From Caprimulgus europaeus (Eukaryota > Chordata > Aves > Caprimulgiformes > Caprimulgidae): DNA of 64,000 nucleotides. This document shows positions 1 through 11,506 of this stretch, piece after piece. The stretch's first letter is position 1. Each line of letters opens with the position of its first letter. The notes below the pieces were generated by a model, which was given only the letters and a program-made list of their open reading frames with translations, was not told the origin of the DNA and did no database searches. The position numbers and the translations under genes are program-made. The stretch spans positions 26,625,834 to 26,689,833 of the forward strand of contig OU015523.1 in assembly GCA_907165065.1 (NCBI GenBank), given 5' to 3'.

Positions 1-3000
1 CAAACCATCCTAGGTCTGGTCCAAGCTAGGTAAATTCAGCCTTGTTTCTTATAGTTTTCTGGTCTCAGGACCTTTTCGTTGTCCTTTTCTTTGTTCTTTT
101 CAATCAACTTGTAACAACAAGTAGTCCAGGATGGAAGCAATGCAGGCTTGGTGTTTTTGACACTGCAGCCCTGAGCGGCTGGTTGCCTGCTGCATAATCA
201 TCAAGCCATAGTATTATAGACTATTTGAAGACTATCATTCACCTTTACAGCTCACCTATTTCATGCTAAAGCAGATATTTAGAAGGTTGGTATATTCTGA
301 CAAAAGACACACAAACCACCAATTTTCTAGAAAGGGAAGATCTCCTCTGTAGTTTCTTTAAATCCTGAGCAGCACTTTACACTGCCCCAGCAATGAGGAC
401 ATTCTGGCCACGGCACAGCCACCCAGCAAACACCCTTACTGAGGCATCCAGAGCTGATGGTGTAACGGGTCACCACAATGCTGGAGAGCTTCATGGACTC
501 TAAGACCACCATTGCTCAGCCTTGGGAATGAGCTCCAGAAAAGCTCTGTAGAGCGCATCAGTGTAAAACCAGAACTAAGGATATGCAGGACCGGATTTTG
601 CTGGATCCTACCCATCATTAGGAAGAGTGGTAAGTAGGTAGGTCAGTCAGGGGAATTACAAAAGTTTCATTATTATCAATATATTAAGTATGTCCAGGCA
701 GCTTTTCAGGCAATTCAAACCTGTCTGGCTCCCTTGGGTTCAATAAAAAGATGCCCATTTAAATCAGCTGAGCACTGGCTTCCCAACTTTTTAATATACC
801 CTAATGGAACAACCCAGTATGGCCAAAACTTTCCATGGTAAAAAAGCCTGGAAATACAATGGTATGGAATTCAAAGTAAACCATCCCTCCCCCCTAACAA
901 CCAAGGACACCTCTGCATCATCAAGCCTAAATGAACACAAAGAAGTCATCAATGAGATTTTGATTTTAATAATTTAGGACAAAACCGTGCTAATCATGAT
1001 GCAGTCACTGTTTTCCCTGAGTTCTCTGTATGCATGGAGGCCACTCGGGCTGCACAGACCATTTGTTGCACAACTATAGACTTGCTGGAGTGCCCTGCTA
1101 AGGTGCTGGCAGTACATTTTCTTCTGACTTTTATAATGTATTTTTAACTTGATTAACCATTTACAGCATGCGAGCAAAGCATCACACTGTCTCACACTGG
1201 TACGGTACTGTCAAATCCAATGAAGAGGAAAATGAGTAAAAATTGATGTTCAAATGTTTTGGTAGCAACCCTTTATAAATATTTGTAGCAAAACAGTTTC
1301 CTGTTAAGTGTAGAATGAGGAAAATTAAGCAAATAGTATTCAAGTGAAAAGATAAACCACAGAGCATTCAGGATCTAGTGAATAAAATGTAGCAATGATT
1401 GTTCATCTAATGACAGAAAATGCAGTCCCACTTCCTACAACATTATGGATTAGAATAACTTGTAGGCACCTAGTAAGAAATAATTGCAAAAATTACCATT
1501 TTAAATGATGTTCAAATACAATAGAGACGTTCTAAATACCATTTTTGCCACGTCACACTGATGAAGCTCAAATGTGTATTAATATCACTCCCTTCACAAA
1601 CAAAATCTTGAAAAGGGTTGACAAAAAGTAGCAGATTTGCAGTGAAATTAATTAGGTTACGCCTTTTTTCATTCTCGCAGTGTGGTAATATCACACAGGA
1701 AAAAACCTCACAGTTCTAGCCCTACTTGGGGAAATACAGACATTTATTTTGAAATCTATATTGAAAATTTAAACTTATTAGAAAATAATATTTCGCAGGT
1801 TAGGTTGACTTACGTGTGCCTGTTTTAAATCTTTATTTCTCAGTTGTAATGAAATATTATGGGGCTAATCCTACACCTTTGAACACAACATTCACTAAAC
1901 AATTGGGAATTTTGCTTAAGTAAGGAATAAATCAGTGCAGAGTACGAGCCTGTACTTAAATATTCCATTTAACTACAGAAACACACAAATTACTGAAGAT
2001 TACTCTTGGTACAAAACTGAAGGGTATCTATTTCATCACCTAAAACAATTTCTATGAAATCCAAAAATTACTGATTTGCTTATTTTCAGGAGTAGTTAAT
2101 CTTAAAGATGAATTCCAAGATACATCCAAGTATAACTTCCTACAAGTACTTGCTGAAAACGGCCACATTCTCTTTTTAATTAACTCCAGTGATATGTTAA
2201 TAACTTGCATAGTTTCTCAACTATTGGTTAGTTCTAATCCAGAGCACAGCTTAAATGACTACCATTTATAAATTTTCATGAGTATCACTGAAGTATATTC
2301 TTATAACCTAGTTAGAAGTTGTAATGGCCTTAAGGACACACAGTAAAAAATTAGAAAGCTCTGCATCCAGTACTAACAAATAAATGTTGCTGCTGAGTTT
2401 TTTGGAGGTCATTTCTGTAACTCAGTGCCTGCTTGTCTTAATTTACATTCTTCTTTCCATTATTTGAGTTCATTTATGTTATGTGAGTGGTACAAGTAGG
2501 ACAGAAAAGAAGGTTAGGTTGACTCAGTTTAAAAACTAGAAATTCCTTGGTTTTAAATCAAAAATATTAGAGTCATGAACTTTAAATATACTTTTATATA
2601 ATATAGTCTAGTGGATTATGTGTAGATAAAGATGGTATTTCCTTGGACAGCTCTATTAGTTCATATATCAAGGGAAAAGCTTTTTAACATGAACATGGAA
2701 GAAATACTCAGAAAGACACTACAATTTAGTTATTGTATTACCTGAGACTGAAAACTGTATCTTATCTCAAAATCCATTATTTTTATCCTAATGAGTTACT
2801 TTTGCTGGTCATATTGCCATCCCTCATTTTCTTGTTTAGAGGGTAGAAAAGTAATCATTAGCTAGATACTGAGAAAAAGCGAGAATTTCTATCGTTCGCA
2901 TGTCCATTCTCAACTAATTAAATACCAACAAGAGAATCCATTAATTTGTATTATAAGCCATAAAAAATTTAAAAAAAAAAATCCAAAAGCTTCCTAACAG

Positions 3001-5565
3001 AGGAAAATGGAATTAAACTACCAGTGTATTAATTCAGGTGCAAACTGCTGCACCATTGTATAGCAGTGCTTGCCTTTCCTTAATTAACTAAAACATGAAG
3101 AAGAAAATCTGATGGCTTAATAGCATTTTCCTCACTGTCAGAAATGCTTTGGGATGATTTTATTATGTTATCACAAAGCATGCTGGAGGTGTTATTGCCA
3201 TTACCTCTGTTTGTCACCTCAAAGAGTGACAGATTCCACAGAGAAACTTGCTGCTGTTAACGGATGTGAAGGATTAATATTTTATAACTTCATTACTTTA
3301 TAGCCAGGATAACTATAGTAATAAGAATACATTTAATATTAATGCATCCACAACCACGTAACACACAAGGCACATTTATTCTCTGGCAGCTTCTCTTTGC
3401 ATGTATGTCTGGTTCTGTGATTGAAAGCTGAGCAGTTTGTCACATTTATCATCGTGTATGTTGTGGTGAAAGTAAGAGAGTCTAGCTAGTGCTCGGGTAC
3501 CATCGCTGCACACACTGAATGAGTGAGTCCGAACAACGGATAGATACACGCAGATGTTGCTGCAGAGAATCTACAAACCAGGCAGAGCAATTTTAGGGAA
3601 AGGCAACGTGGACAATTGCCTCGCTAGACCAAACAGAAGTAGCAAAGCAAGTTATGCAGCGGGGAGGCTGACAGAAGGAGGAGTGCACACCCTCAATCTC
3701 TGCCTGGGTCCCTGCAATGCTGATGCCAGCTGTGAAGCTGAGGTTTCATCCTGCACAGAGCTAAGCATTTAGACTACATTCAAGCAAATATGTTTCCCTT
3801 TAAACTCTGGCACACTCCTTTTTACTACAGATGCTATTCCCACTAAAGCTGAGCAAGTTATGGCTGCCTAGTAGCAGTGATGATGTTTAGGTATTTCCAA
3901 AGCATCCTGCTGTAGCATGCAACTAAGTTGTTTGAACACGGTTTATTTTCTGCTACAAGTTTCCTTGATCCTGAATTTACTGGTCTGTAAGAGTACAAAG
4001 CTTCGTGATTCAGGTGCTGTGTGTCTGTGCACACACATTCCCCTCGGCTCCAAATGGGGCAGTTACACTGTAGTAGTGAGCAGAGAAACAGCAAACTTCA
4101 CCTTCATCCCACGAGAAAAAAGTGAGCATACACCGAATACGGACAGTTACCAACTTCTTACAGATTTTCAGCTGCAAGATGCTGATTGCCTTCAGTTTTA
4201 CTTGCCTTCCCCTTGCCTTTGCTCAGCACTTTGACAGACTTCACCCCTTAATTTATTTAAATGTTTCAGTCATCCAGTCCTTTCCTCTCCAAGCATATGA
4301 GGAGCCTTCCACTTGATGTCTAAAGGAGCACTCATGTGAGGACTGCTGAGTGGGGTCAATGCTTGACAGGTTAAAAGGCATCAAATCTTTTACTCCTCAC
4401 GGGAACATGCCTTTGGGAATGCATCTCCTCAGGTGCCATAAACAGCTTCTTTTTTGTTTTGTTTTGTTTCATGTTCAGTGTTTGTCAAGCAAAGAGGGAC
4501 AGGCAGAGAAACAGCAGCATGACAGATTCTGCCTACATCTTTTTCACAGTTTTTCCTAACCCCTAACACTTTTGATACTTTGTATTCACTGTCTCACTTG
4601 ACTGACACAAGAAACCCACTGTAGGGAGAGAGGCTTCCTGTGAACTCAGCCCCGTTTCCATGGTGCGGAGTTTTCCACTTAAAAATAAATTCCTGTTTTC
4701 TGGGCGTACACGTATTTACAGCACCCGCCGAGCTCCCCCCACCCCAGGGTTGGGGGCTGAGGGCAAAGGACAGTAAACGTGTCCCCCATCCTAAAAGGTT
4801 ACCCTCTGGCATGCTGCAGCTGCCTGCCCTCTGCTCCGACCCACCAAACCCCATCCCTTTTCGCAGCCGTTTTGAGGTCATGGATCCGTTTCTGCGGCGC
4901 GGCGGTGGCGCGGTGTGTGTTCGGCTTGGGGCTCACTCCGCACCCGCGGCAGGAGCACGGTGTGTGTTCGGGTTGGGGCTCACTCCGCACCCGCGGCGGG
5001 ACCGCGGTGTGTGTTTAGGTTGGGGCGCACTCCGCACCCGCGGCGGCCGCCGAGCGTTTCAGCGGCGGGTGACACCCTCCACGCGGCGGCCACCCACCAG
5101 TGACTCTCGGGACGCTCGCCCCGGCCCCCGCCCTGGCCCCGCTTCGCTCTGCCCCGCGTCCAACTTCCCCGCGTCCCGCCGCCGCGCACTGGGGAAAACT
5201 TTCGGGAGCGGCGCCCGCGGAGCTCCGCGGAGCCCGGCAGTGGAGCAAACGGGGCGGGATGCGCACCGCTCCCCGGACAAACGCCCCGCCGAGGAAAGCT
5301 GAGGGCCGGGGACAGCCCAGCCCGTGCCTCCCGCACCCCCAGCCCGGGCTCGGTGGCTCCCCGGGGGCTGCGCCGAGCCCCTAGCCCCGCGGGAGGTACG
5401 CGGGTCCCGCCGCCCCGGCAGAAGCAAGCACCGGCACAGCGTCCGGGGCAGGAGGGAGGGGAAGAGCCCGGGAGCGAGAAACCCCCTACGCCGCCCCGGA
5501 CCCCGGCGGAGGGAGCCGGCGGTGCCCGCGGAGCAGGGTGCGCAAGGCCCGCGGGCGGCACTCAC
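1..5565 (-). other. GRIK1: GRIK1 intron 1, 5' portion (non-coding)
   Basis: This stretch lies downstream of the exon 1 splice donor on the minus strand, so it is the beginning of intron 1 and the intron runs off the left edge. The first 4.6 kb is AT-rich and I see no second exon, RNA gene or recognisable transposon in it. The short open frames here are isolated and lack splice-site context. From about 4.86 kb rightwards the composition changes abruptly to GC- and CpG-rich. That the whole stretch is intron is an inference from the exon 1 call. A very large first intron is usual for kainate receptor genes. Confidence 0.7.
4912..5052. repeat. 47-bp minisatellite, three copies, in CpG island
   Basis: Three head-to-tail units of exactly 47 bp start at 4912, 4959 and 5006. 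Each begins GGTGTGTGTT, continues with GGTTGGGG or GCTTGGGG, then CACTCCGCACCCGCGGC. They differ by a few substitutions, and the region between the last GCGGC and the next GGTGTG varies most. The array sits in GRIK1 intron 1, about 0.5 kb past the splice donor and still inside the CpG island. Confidence 0.9.
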
Positions 5566-5695
5566 CGATCCGCAGCACTTGCTGGCCGCTCCGGGGCAGG
5601 CCGGCCGAGGCGCAGAGCAGCACGAAGAGAAGCCCCGCGCCCCTCGGGGCCGGGGCCGGTCGCCGGGGCCACCGCGAGCCGAGGGCGCTCGCCAT
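5566..5695 (-). CDS. GRIK1: Glutamate ionotropic receptor, kainate type, subunit 1 (GluK1): exon 1 coding part
   Basis: This is the first coding exon of a ligand-gated cation channel subunit that forms kainate-type glutamate receptors at synapses. It encodes 43 full codons plus the first base of codon 44. The ATG at 5695-5693 has a favourable context (A at -3, G at +4). Residues 1-12 are basic. Residues 20-32 form a hydrophobic core (GAGLLFVLLCASA) followed by small residues, a typical signal peptide. The exon ends in QQVLRI plus a split glycine codon. VLRIG at the start of the mature chain matches what I recall of GluK1. GluK2 has VLRFG, GluK3 has VIRIG, and GluK4 and GluK5 diverge more. The donor is ATCG|GTGAGT with GT at 5565-5564, phase 1. 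The amino-terminal, ligand-binding and membrane domains lie in later exons beyond the left edge. The GTG nine bases upstream in frame is less likely to be the start. The kainate receptor call is strong. The choice of GRIK1 over a paralogue rests on about six residues. Confidence 0.78.
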
Positions 5696-6060
5696 CCTCC
5701 GCACCCGCCTCAGTTCATGCCGGGTTCCGCGGGTGCGGGGCGCGGGCGGCTACCCCCGGCGGGGCCGGCTGCGCGCCGCTGCTCCGCGCCGCCCGCCCAT
5801 GGCGCGGGGGCTCCGCGCCCGCCGCCCGCGCTCCCGCCGCTGCCGCGCTGCGCTGCCCGCGGCTCCCACCGCCCCGCTGCCCTCGCCCCCCGCCGCCGCC
5901 GCCGCCGGGAGAGGAGGGAGGGAGGGGACGAGAGGGGGCGGCTCCTCCCGCGGGGCGGCCCCGGGCGGGGAGAGGCGGCTCCGGCGGCGCCCCGAGCTTC
6001 GGGGGGTGAGCGGGACGTGTGGCGTGGCGAGGCACCACGCACGCGGGGTGACACACGCGC
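5696..6060 (-). promoter_or_regulatory. GRIK1: Presumed GRIK1 5' UTR and core promoter
   Basis: This is the GC-rich sequence immediately 5' of the start codon on the minus strand. It contains a short upstream ATG-stop (ATGAACTGA, with ATG at 5718-5716) that could act as a minimal upstream open frame, a CCG run near 5890-5907 and several GC boxes. The transcription start site and any upstream non-coding exon cannot be fixed from sequence alone. Confidence 0.55.
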
Positions 6061-6124
6061 GCACACACAGACACAAAACTGTCCTGCTGCTCCCCGACAC
6101 GGCCGGACCCGCGCCACCTGCCTT

Positions 6125-6285
6125 GGACAGGGGCAGGGCAGGGACAGGGACAAGGACAGGGACAGAGACGGGGCAGGGGCAGGGGCAGGGCAGGTCAAGG
6201 TAGGGGCGGAGGCGGGTGCAGTGCAGGGCAGGGACAGGAGCAGGGCAGAGGCAGGGGCAGGGGCAGGGCAGGGGCAGGCAGAGAT
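6125..6285 (+). repeat. G-rich (GGGGCA/GGGACA)n tract with G-quadruplex potential
   Basis: An irregular tandem array of hexamer-like units GGGGCA, GGGACA and GGGCA lies on the plus strand. Around 6171-6195 and 6240-6280 runs of three or four G are separated by two or three bases, which meets the usual G-quadruplex pattern. It flanks the CpG island about 0.45-0.6 kb upstream of the GRIK1 start codon, with the G-rich strand opposite to the GRIK1 coding strand. Confidence 0.85.
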
Positions 6286-6299
6286 GCTCCCTGCCCCCA

Positions 6300-9200
6300 G
6301 TCCCACCAGCCCACTCACCCCACGTTGTGCTCTCTGCTGTTCTGGCCCCCTCGTGCTAGGTCTGGTGGAAGCTTTTTCCCCGGTGCCTGTCAGCCCCGCA
6401 ATTACTGCTTTTTTACCTCCTAGTTGTATGGGGGTTTGAAATAGGGACAGGAGGTGAAGCTGAGGCAGGAGGCCCCTGTGTGTGCACAGCTCCCTTCAGG
6501 GGGGCGGACATAGGCTACAGCGATGGTGCACAATATCTGGGGGCTGAGGGCCACCCATGGGGACAAGGTTGAGGGAAGGCAAGCACTTTCTGTGGTGTGT
6601 TTGCTATCCTGGACCTCTGCAACCAAGTGAGGGACAGGAGATATGTCCCCACAGTGCATCTCCCCAGACATGGCAGGAGGCTCAGCAAGGGGACTGCAGG
6701 GTTGCTCACCTGTGCTCAGGAGTTCACAAAGTTCAAGTGATGAAAACTCAAGGCCAGTTTTGAACAGTTGGGCACAGGGACCGTAACACTCCCTGTCCTT
6801 GACTTGGCCAGTGGATCGCTTTTCCCCTGTCACTTGGACATTCTCAAATGATTTTTAAAATCTCCGCTTTAAAGGTTCAGTGCAACTCAAAATCCTTCAC
6901 TGTAAAGTAAACATATGGGTCCTGAGCTGATCTGAAAAAAGAAATAAAACATAATAGGAGAATGACTCCCACCTAGCAACAGAAGTAAAATTGCATAGCT
7001 GAGATCCAAACTGGAAATAATTTAAATTTGTTTATTTTGTCTTCCTCTCCAGTCTAACTATTGTTCCAGAAATTAACTCCTCGGAGCAGTCGCAGCACGT
7101 GCTGAAGTGCAATGGAAATGCAAGCATCTATGTTATATCTCCCAGTCAGTCTCAAATGTTTCATGAAAAGCCTGCCTCTACTGTTTACAGAGCAATTTAG
7201 GCTATTCAGGAGCTCTCACTACCAAGTTTCCCAGACACGATACCATTTAGTGCCCCACTTTACATTTCTTTTGGCATGTTTTACATACACCTTGGAGAAT
7301 TTTTGCCTGTGATGTTTATTTTTCATTTGTTTACCTACGAGACATCCTTTCCTTAGGAGCAGAGTTCAATCCACCAGCAGCACAAGCTCCCTGCCAGCCA
7401 TCCCAGGGTGACGCAGCTACATTTCTTGTTAGCTTTCATACCTCCTCTCCTGCTGCCCTGCCACGGTGCCAGTGAGTAGCTCAGCTGGGGCCTCCTCTGA
7501 GGCCTCCACCACTCCGCAGCTCCCACCAGTGACTTTGGATGTCTGCATCCCTGCTCCAGCACTGCGCCTGCTTTCACAGCTCTGTGTGACTAGCCGCCTC
7601 CATCTCTTGCTCCTGCGGGATGTCCCCTAACAGAGGGTGAGAGGCAGGCTCAGCCTGCACCCTGCCCTGTCTCACCCACATCACACCAAATAAAGGTGAT
7701 AATTATATTAAATGACTCGCGTGGTTAAATAACTACAGCATGCGCTCTTGTGTAGGAGGTGGAAAAGGAATCTGTCAGGCCACCACTGGGCTGAATGGCT
7801 TGGTAACTTTGACACAATTTCATAATCTGTCATTGCCTTTCAAATCGCTGTACATGAGAGAAGGCATACATCTCCTAATCTGGGAAAATCTCAGCCACTG
7901 AGCAATGGCTAATAACAGCTACCTGGCAGGTACACATCCATCCACTGCACAAAACCGTGCAGTCAAAGTAACTCTTTCTGGGGTGGCGAGTTTTATTTCT
8001 GTAGTCATGCAAATAGCAGTGATATAACAGCAAGTACTGGTTTCCAAAGGAAATTGTGTTAGTTCCACTTGACTGAGAAATGGTACTATTTTGAAGGAAA
8101 AAAAAAAGGAAAATACTTCATCTGGAAAATACACCTAGTTATATTTTCAGAATCACTTTTCCTCAACGTACATGGATTCCTGCAAAAGTCAAAGACACCT
8201 CAGCGTTCATTTCAGTGAGATATGAAGTTGGTGAGAACTATATGCTTTTGAAATTACCACTAGTTTTAGTCTTCTGCTACCTTGAAGCCCTTAAGAACAT
8301 GGACTGAACAAAATGGGAAAAATAAAGGCTTAATGACTGCAAGAAGGTGGCAGGAGTCTGCAGACACTTGCTACCAGTAGTACAAACCTGAACAGCTCCA
8401 ATTCTGCTAAGCCCTTGTGGTTCATGGGAAACTTGAAAGAGGTACCAGCTTCTTCTTCAGGATGTAGCTAAGTGTTACCTGGACTGTATTCCACAGCTTC
8501 CTACATAAAGAGTGATGGCCTTTAAAAAGCTATAAATGGCTTTGGAAAAATCAAATTGGCTCTAATTCTGCAAAGACTAGCCAAACTTTGAAATGATAAA
8601 TAGTCCATTTCCTCTTGTGGAAGATCTTTTTCTCTCAGTTTTTCTGGTTTTGTTTGTGTATATGACCCCTGTGTCTTATACTGGTCAGAGCAGACGTGAA
8701 GTGGAAGGTTGTGTTTTCACAATTTTTCACAGGAAAACTGACGTAGAGGGAGAGACTCTTAAACCACCCACTTTGAGATTTAAAACATTTCCTATTCTCA
8801 AAATAGTTCTGAAAAAAATATTTTTGAATTAGAAAGGGGCCATTTTGGAACACAAAAGAACAGAAAAAAAAATTAAACTGACTGAAATTTCCCTAGAAGT
8901 AACCTACAGGTTTCTAATTTTACAATAAACTCTAATCCATACAGCTCTTTTGTTGCTTGCAAAGTAGTAAATCACCCAGTAAGCTCTAGCCCACAAAATC
9001 ATGGCATGCTTTACAGGGAGTGTTGTTTTGTTTCCATCTGATATTTTAAAATAAGAAGTCTTGATATGGTTCATCTTGCTGGTCTCCAGTTATCGATATG
9101 CTTGAATCTTTAATCTCTTTTTGGACTTTGTTCAGAAACAGTAGGGGAAAAGCTCAGGTCTCTTGACAACCTTTTTTCTCCTAGTTAAGCAGGTTTGAAT

Positions 9201-9740
9201 GCCCAGAGCTGGAATGTGTGATCTGTTGTTCAGCTCATACTGGCTGCTACATTTGCTTACTCATTCATTGCATTGCCAATATTGAGATGATTTTATTAGT
9301 AAGATGTGTCAAAATACCTTGAGAATGAAAGGTAATGTGTATAATCAAAGCCTGTTCTTATCACAAAGCACATTAATATTACAAATACCAACACAGAGTC
9401 CTTTACACAGGAATTTGAAGTCTTTATTCTTGTTTCACAACATCGCATTCCAGTTAGATGTAATGTGTAAATGTTATGCAATTTGCAGTTTAAGTAATAC
9501 CACCAGGCTAATAGCTAAAACCTTCTCTGATAGCAGGGCCTCATGACTGAGTCTGAGGATATAAACCACCTCCCTCACATTTTGCTTCCTTTTCAGAGTT
9601 CTGGTTTTGAGTTTAAATGTGGTCAAAATATCAGAAGGAAAAGTGTATGCAAAATCTGGAAGTTTCCAGAAAATCCAGATTTTTTCTCACATTCTTGTTC
9701 AACTTCTGAGAAATTTTAGCTGCATTGTGTGTTGTCCTTA
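6300..9740. other. Intergenic, no gene seen
   Basis: This is the transition from the CpG island to AT-rich DNA. Moderately GC-rich stretches occur at 6.3-6.8 and 7.35-7.7 kb. I find no frame with splice context, no RNA gene and no transposon that I recognise. Distal GRIK1 regulatory elements could be here but cannot be picked out without alignments. Confidence 0.5.
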
Positions 9741-10390
9741 TGTGATAGTTTCACTGGGACGAAGGATGAACAGCCGCTCATCTGCTTCCCCCCCACCCCC
9801 AGGGGATAGGGAAGAGGTCTAGGGGCAAGAATTAGGAGGCTTGTAGGTTGAGATAAAAACAGTTAAACAATAGAAATAAAAGAAAACTTAAAAAAACCCC
9901 AACTAATATTAAAATAGTAGTGTTAATGATAACAGTAATAAGATATGCAAATGAGTGATAACCCAGTGCAACTGCTCACCACCCACTGATAAGCCCAGCC
10001 CGTTCCCGGATAATGATCCCAGAGGAGCAACAATCCTGAACCAAAACCACGATCCCGGAAGAACGAGAGCCCGAGACAAAAACCTGTGCGAATCCACCCT
10101 CCCTTTCCGGTCAGCCCCGGATAATACACTAAACATGACAGGATATGATATGGAATATTTCACTGGCACATCCAAATGCCAGTTTGGGGTTTGTTATTCA
10201 CTGCGCTTCTCCCTTCCAGTCCTAATGCAGCTGTGAGCAGCCAAACACGGTGGCCTTGAGCTCCAGCAGCAACTAATAACACTGGTACTGTTATCCATGA
10301 TGTTCTCATAACAAATCTGAACTAAAACCAAAACACGACTCTTCTAACTACTGAGAAGAAAATTAACTCTATCTTAGCAAAACCAGGACA
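9741..10390 (-). mobile_element. Solo LTR of an avian endogenous retrovirus (minus orientation)
   Basis: This is a 650-bp element with inverted TG...CA ends: it begins TGTGATAG and ends CCAGGACA on the plus strand. Read on the minus strand it starts TGTCCTGGTTTTGC followed by an AAGATAGAGTTAATTTTC block. That start is shared with the fragment at 24811 and resembles the LTRs at 33657 and 51881. Near the other end it has a TTTATCTCAACCTAC block shared with the same LTRs. The middle differs from the other two full copies, so this is a related but separate subfamily. No internal retroviral coding region adjoins it. Target-site duplication was not resolved. Confidence 0.65.
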
Positions 10391-11402
10391 CCTCAGGACT
10401 TTAACCAGACCTTATCCAGTCTAAGCTACTTTCTTACTGAGTTGAGACCACAGACTGCAGTTAACATTCATTTGGGAAAGCTATGTCTTCCACATTTGTC
10501 TCCCAATAGCCTTCTACCATCACGCAGTACAAGATTCAGCAACAGATTGTAGAATATCACAGTAGTAAAAGCTCCAGATGAAAACATAGTAAATCAGACT
10601 CCCCCAGGTCTTTCATAACCTACATGCAACACCTGATAACACAAAAATTGATAGCATCATCTAAAAGTAATGACACCAGATCAGTGTTCTGCTCTTCCAA
10701 CAAATAGTTGAGATCTTAAAAAAAAATATTTCATTCCAAATGCACCTTAGAAAAAAGCTGAAAAAACTGAAGAGTAAAAGAGTAAGTAAGAGGCAAAAAC
10801 ATCCCTTTCTTGTTCTTTTCTCTTTCCACTTGCTCAAACATTTTCTGTCAAGATCATTTGCAAAATAAATGTCACTCCAAAAGGAGATAGGAACCAAAAG
10901 CCCAAATGATTTGTCACTTTTTTCATCTCCTGAGCCTCACCATCCATTCTTTGGTTTCAAGCTTGGGTTTGGCTGCTCCATCAGCATTCAAACTTCCCCT
11001 GCACATCGTGCCTTCTCAGACTTCCTCCTGTGCCCCACCATAGTGCTGCCCCTCAACAGAGACTTCATCTCACCCAGCATTGTCATTGCAGAGAACCTGT
11101 CCCACATGCCCTAAAATTTCTGCCATTGCCAGAGACAGACTCTGTTCATCTGATTGACTTCTTAAAGCTTGTGCAGTACCTCAGATCCCTCCTCTTGACC
11201 AGTCTCTCCTTCTCAGACCAATCAAATGCCCAGGTATCTCCCACTCTCCACTCCTGTCATCTATCTGCTGACCTCTTCAAGGCTTTCTGCTATTAACTCT
11301 CTTATCTCCTTGCCGTTAACTCTCCCTGTTAATTTCTGGGTCTCCATATGTCTTGTCTCTGGTCCTGACACCACATTAATGTGCTTGAGAAGGAAATCCC
11401 AT
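10391..11402. other. Intergenic, no gene seen
   Basis: AT-rich sequence to about 10.85 kb is followed by a more pyrimidine-rich stretch (10.9-11.35 kb) with short open frames. None of them has splice signals or a recognisable product. Confidence 0.5.
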
Positions 11403-11506
11403 GGAGAGGAGAGGAGTGGAGAGGAGAGGAGAGGAGAGGAGAGGAGAGGAGAGGAGAGGAGAGGAGAGGAGAGGAGAGGAGAGGAGAGGAGAGGAGAGGA
11501 GAGGAG
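11403..11506 (+). repeat. (GGAGA)n microsatellite
   Basis: About 100 bp of the pentamer GGAGA runs almost uninterrupted; the only clear variant is a GGAGT unit near the left end. It is purine-only on the plus strand, so it could form triplex or H-DNA structures. The repetitive Glu/Arg and Ser/Leu/Pro open frames across it are repeat translations, not genes. Confidence 0.95.

Larger units (their letters stand above)
4860..6110. promoter_or_regulatory. GRIK1: CpG island over GRIK1 exon 1
   Basis: About 1.25 kb of very GC-rich sequence, dense in CG dinucleotides, stands in otherwise AT-rich DNA. It holds GC-box-like GGGCGG motifs (for example near 5940-5975), a short CCG trinucleotide run at 5890-5907, and exon 1 of the receptor on the minus strand. 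No convincing TATA box is visible near the start codon, which fits a CpG-island promoter with dispersed start sites. The many overlapping long open frames on both strands here are a product of GC richness and are not annotated as genes. Confidence 0.85.

Noticed and set aside
4640..6439. Many overlapping long open frames on both strands (up to 371 codons) in the CpG island
   Set aside because: GC-rich DNA has few stop codons. The products are Arg/Pro/Ala/Gly-rich without domains and overlap in all frames. Only the GRIK1 exon 1 frame has a start context, a signal peptide and a splice donor.
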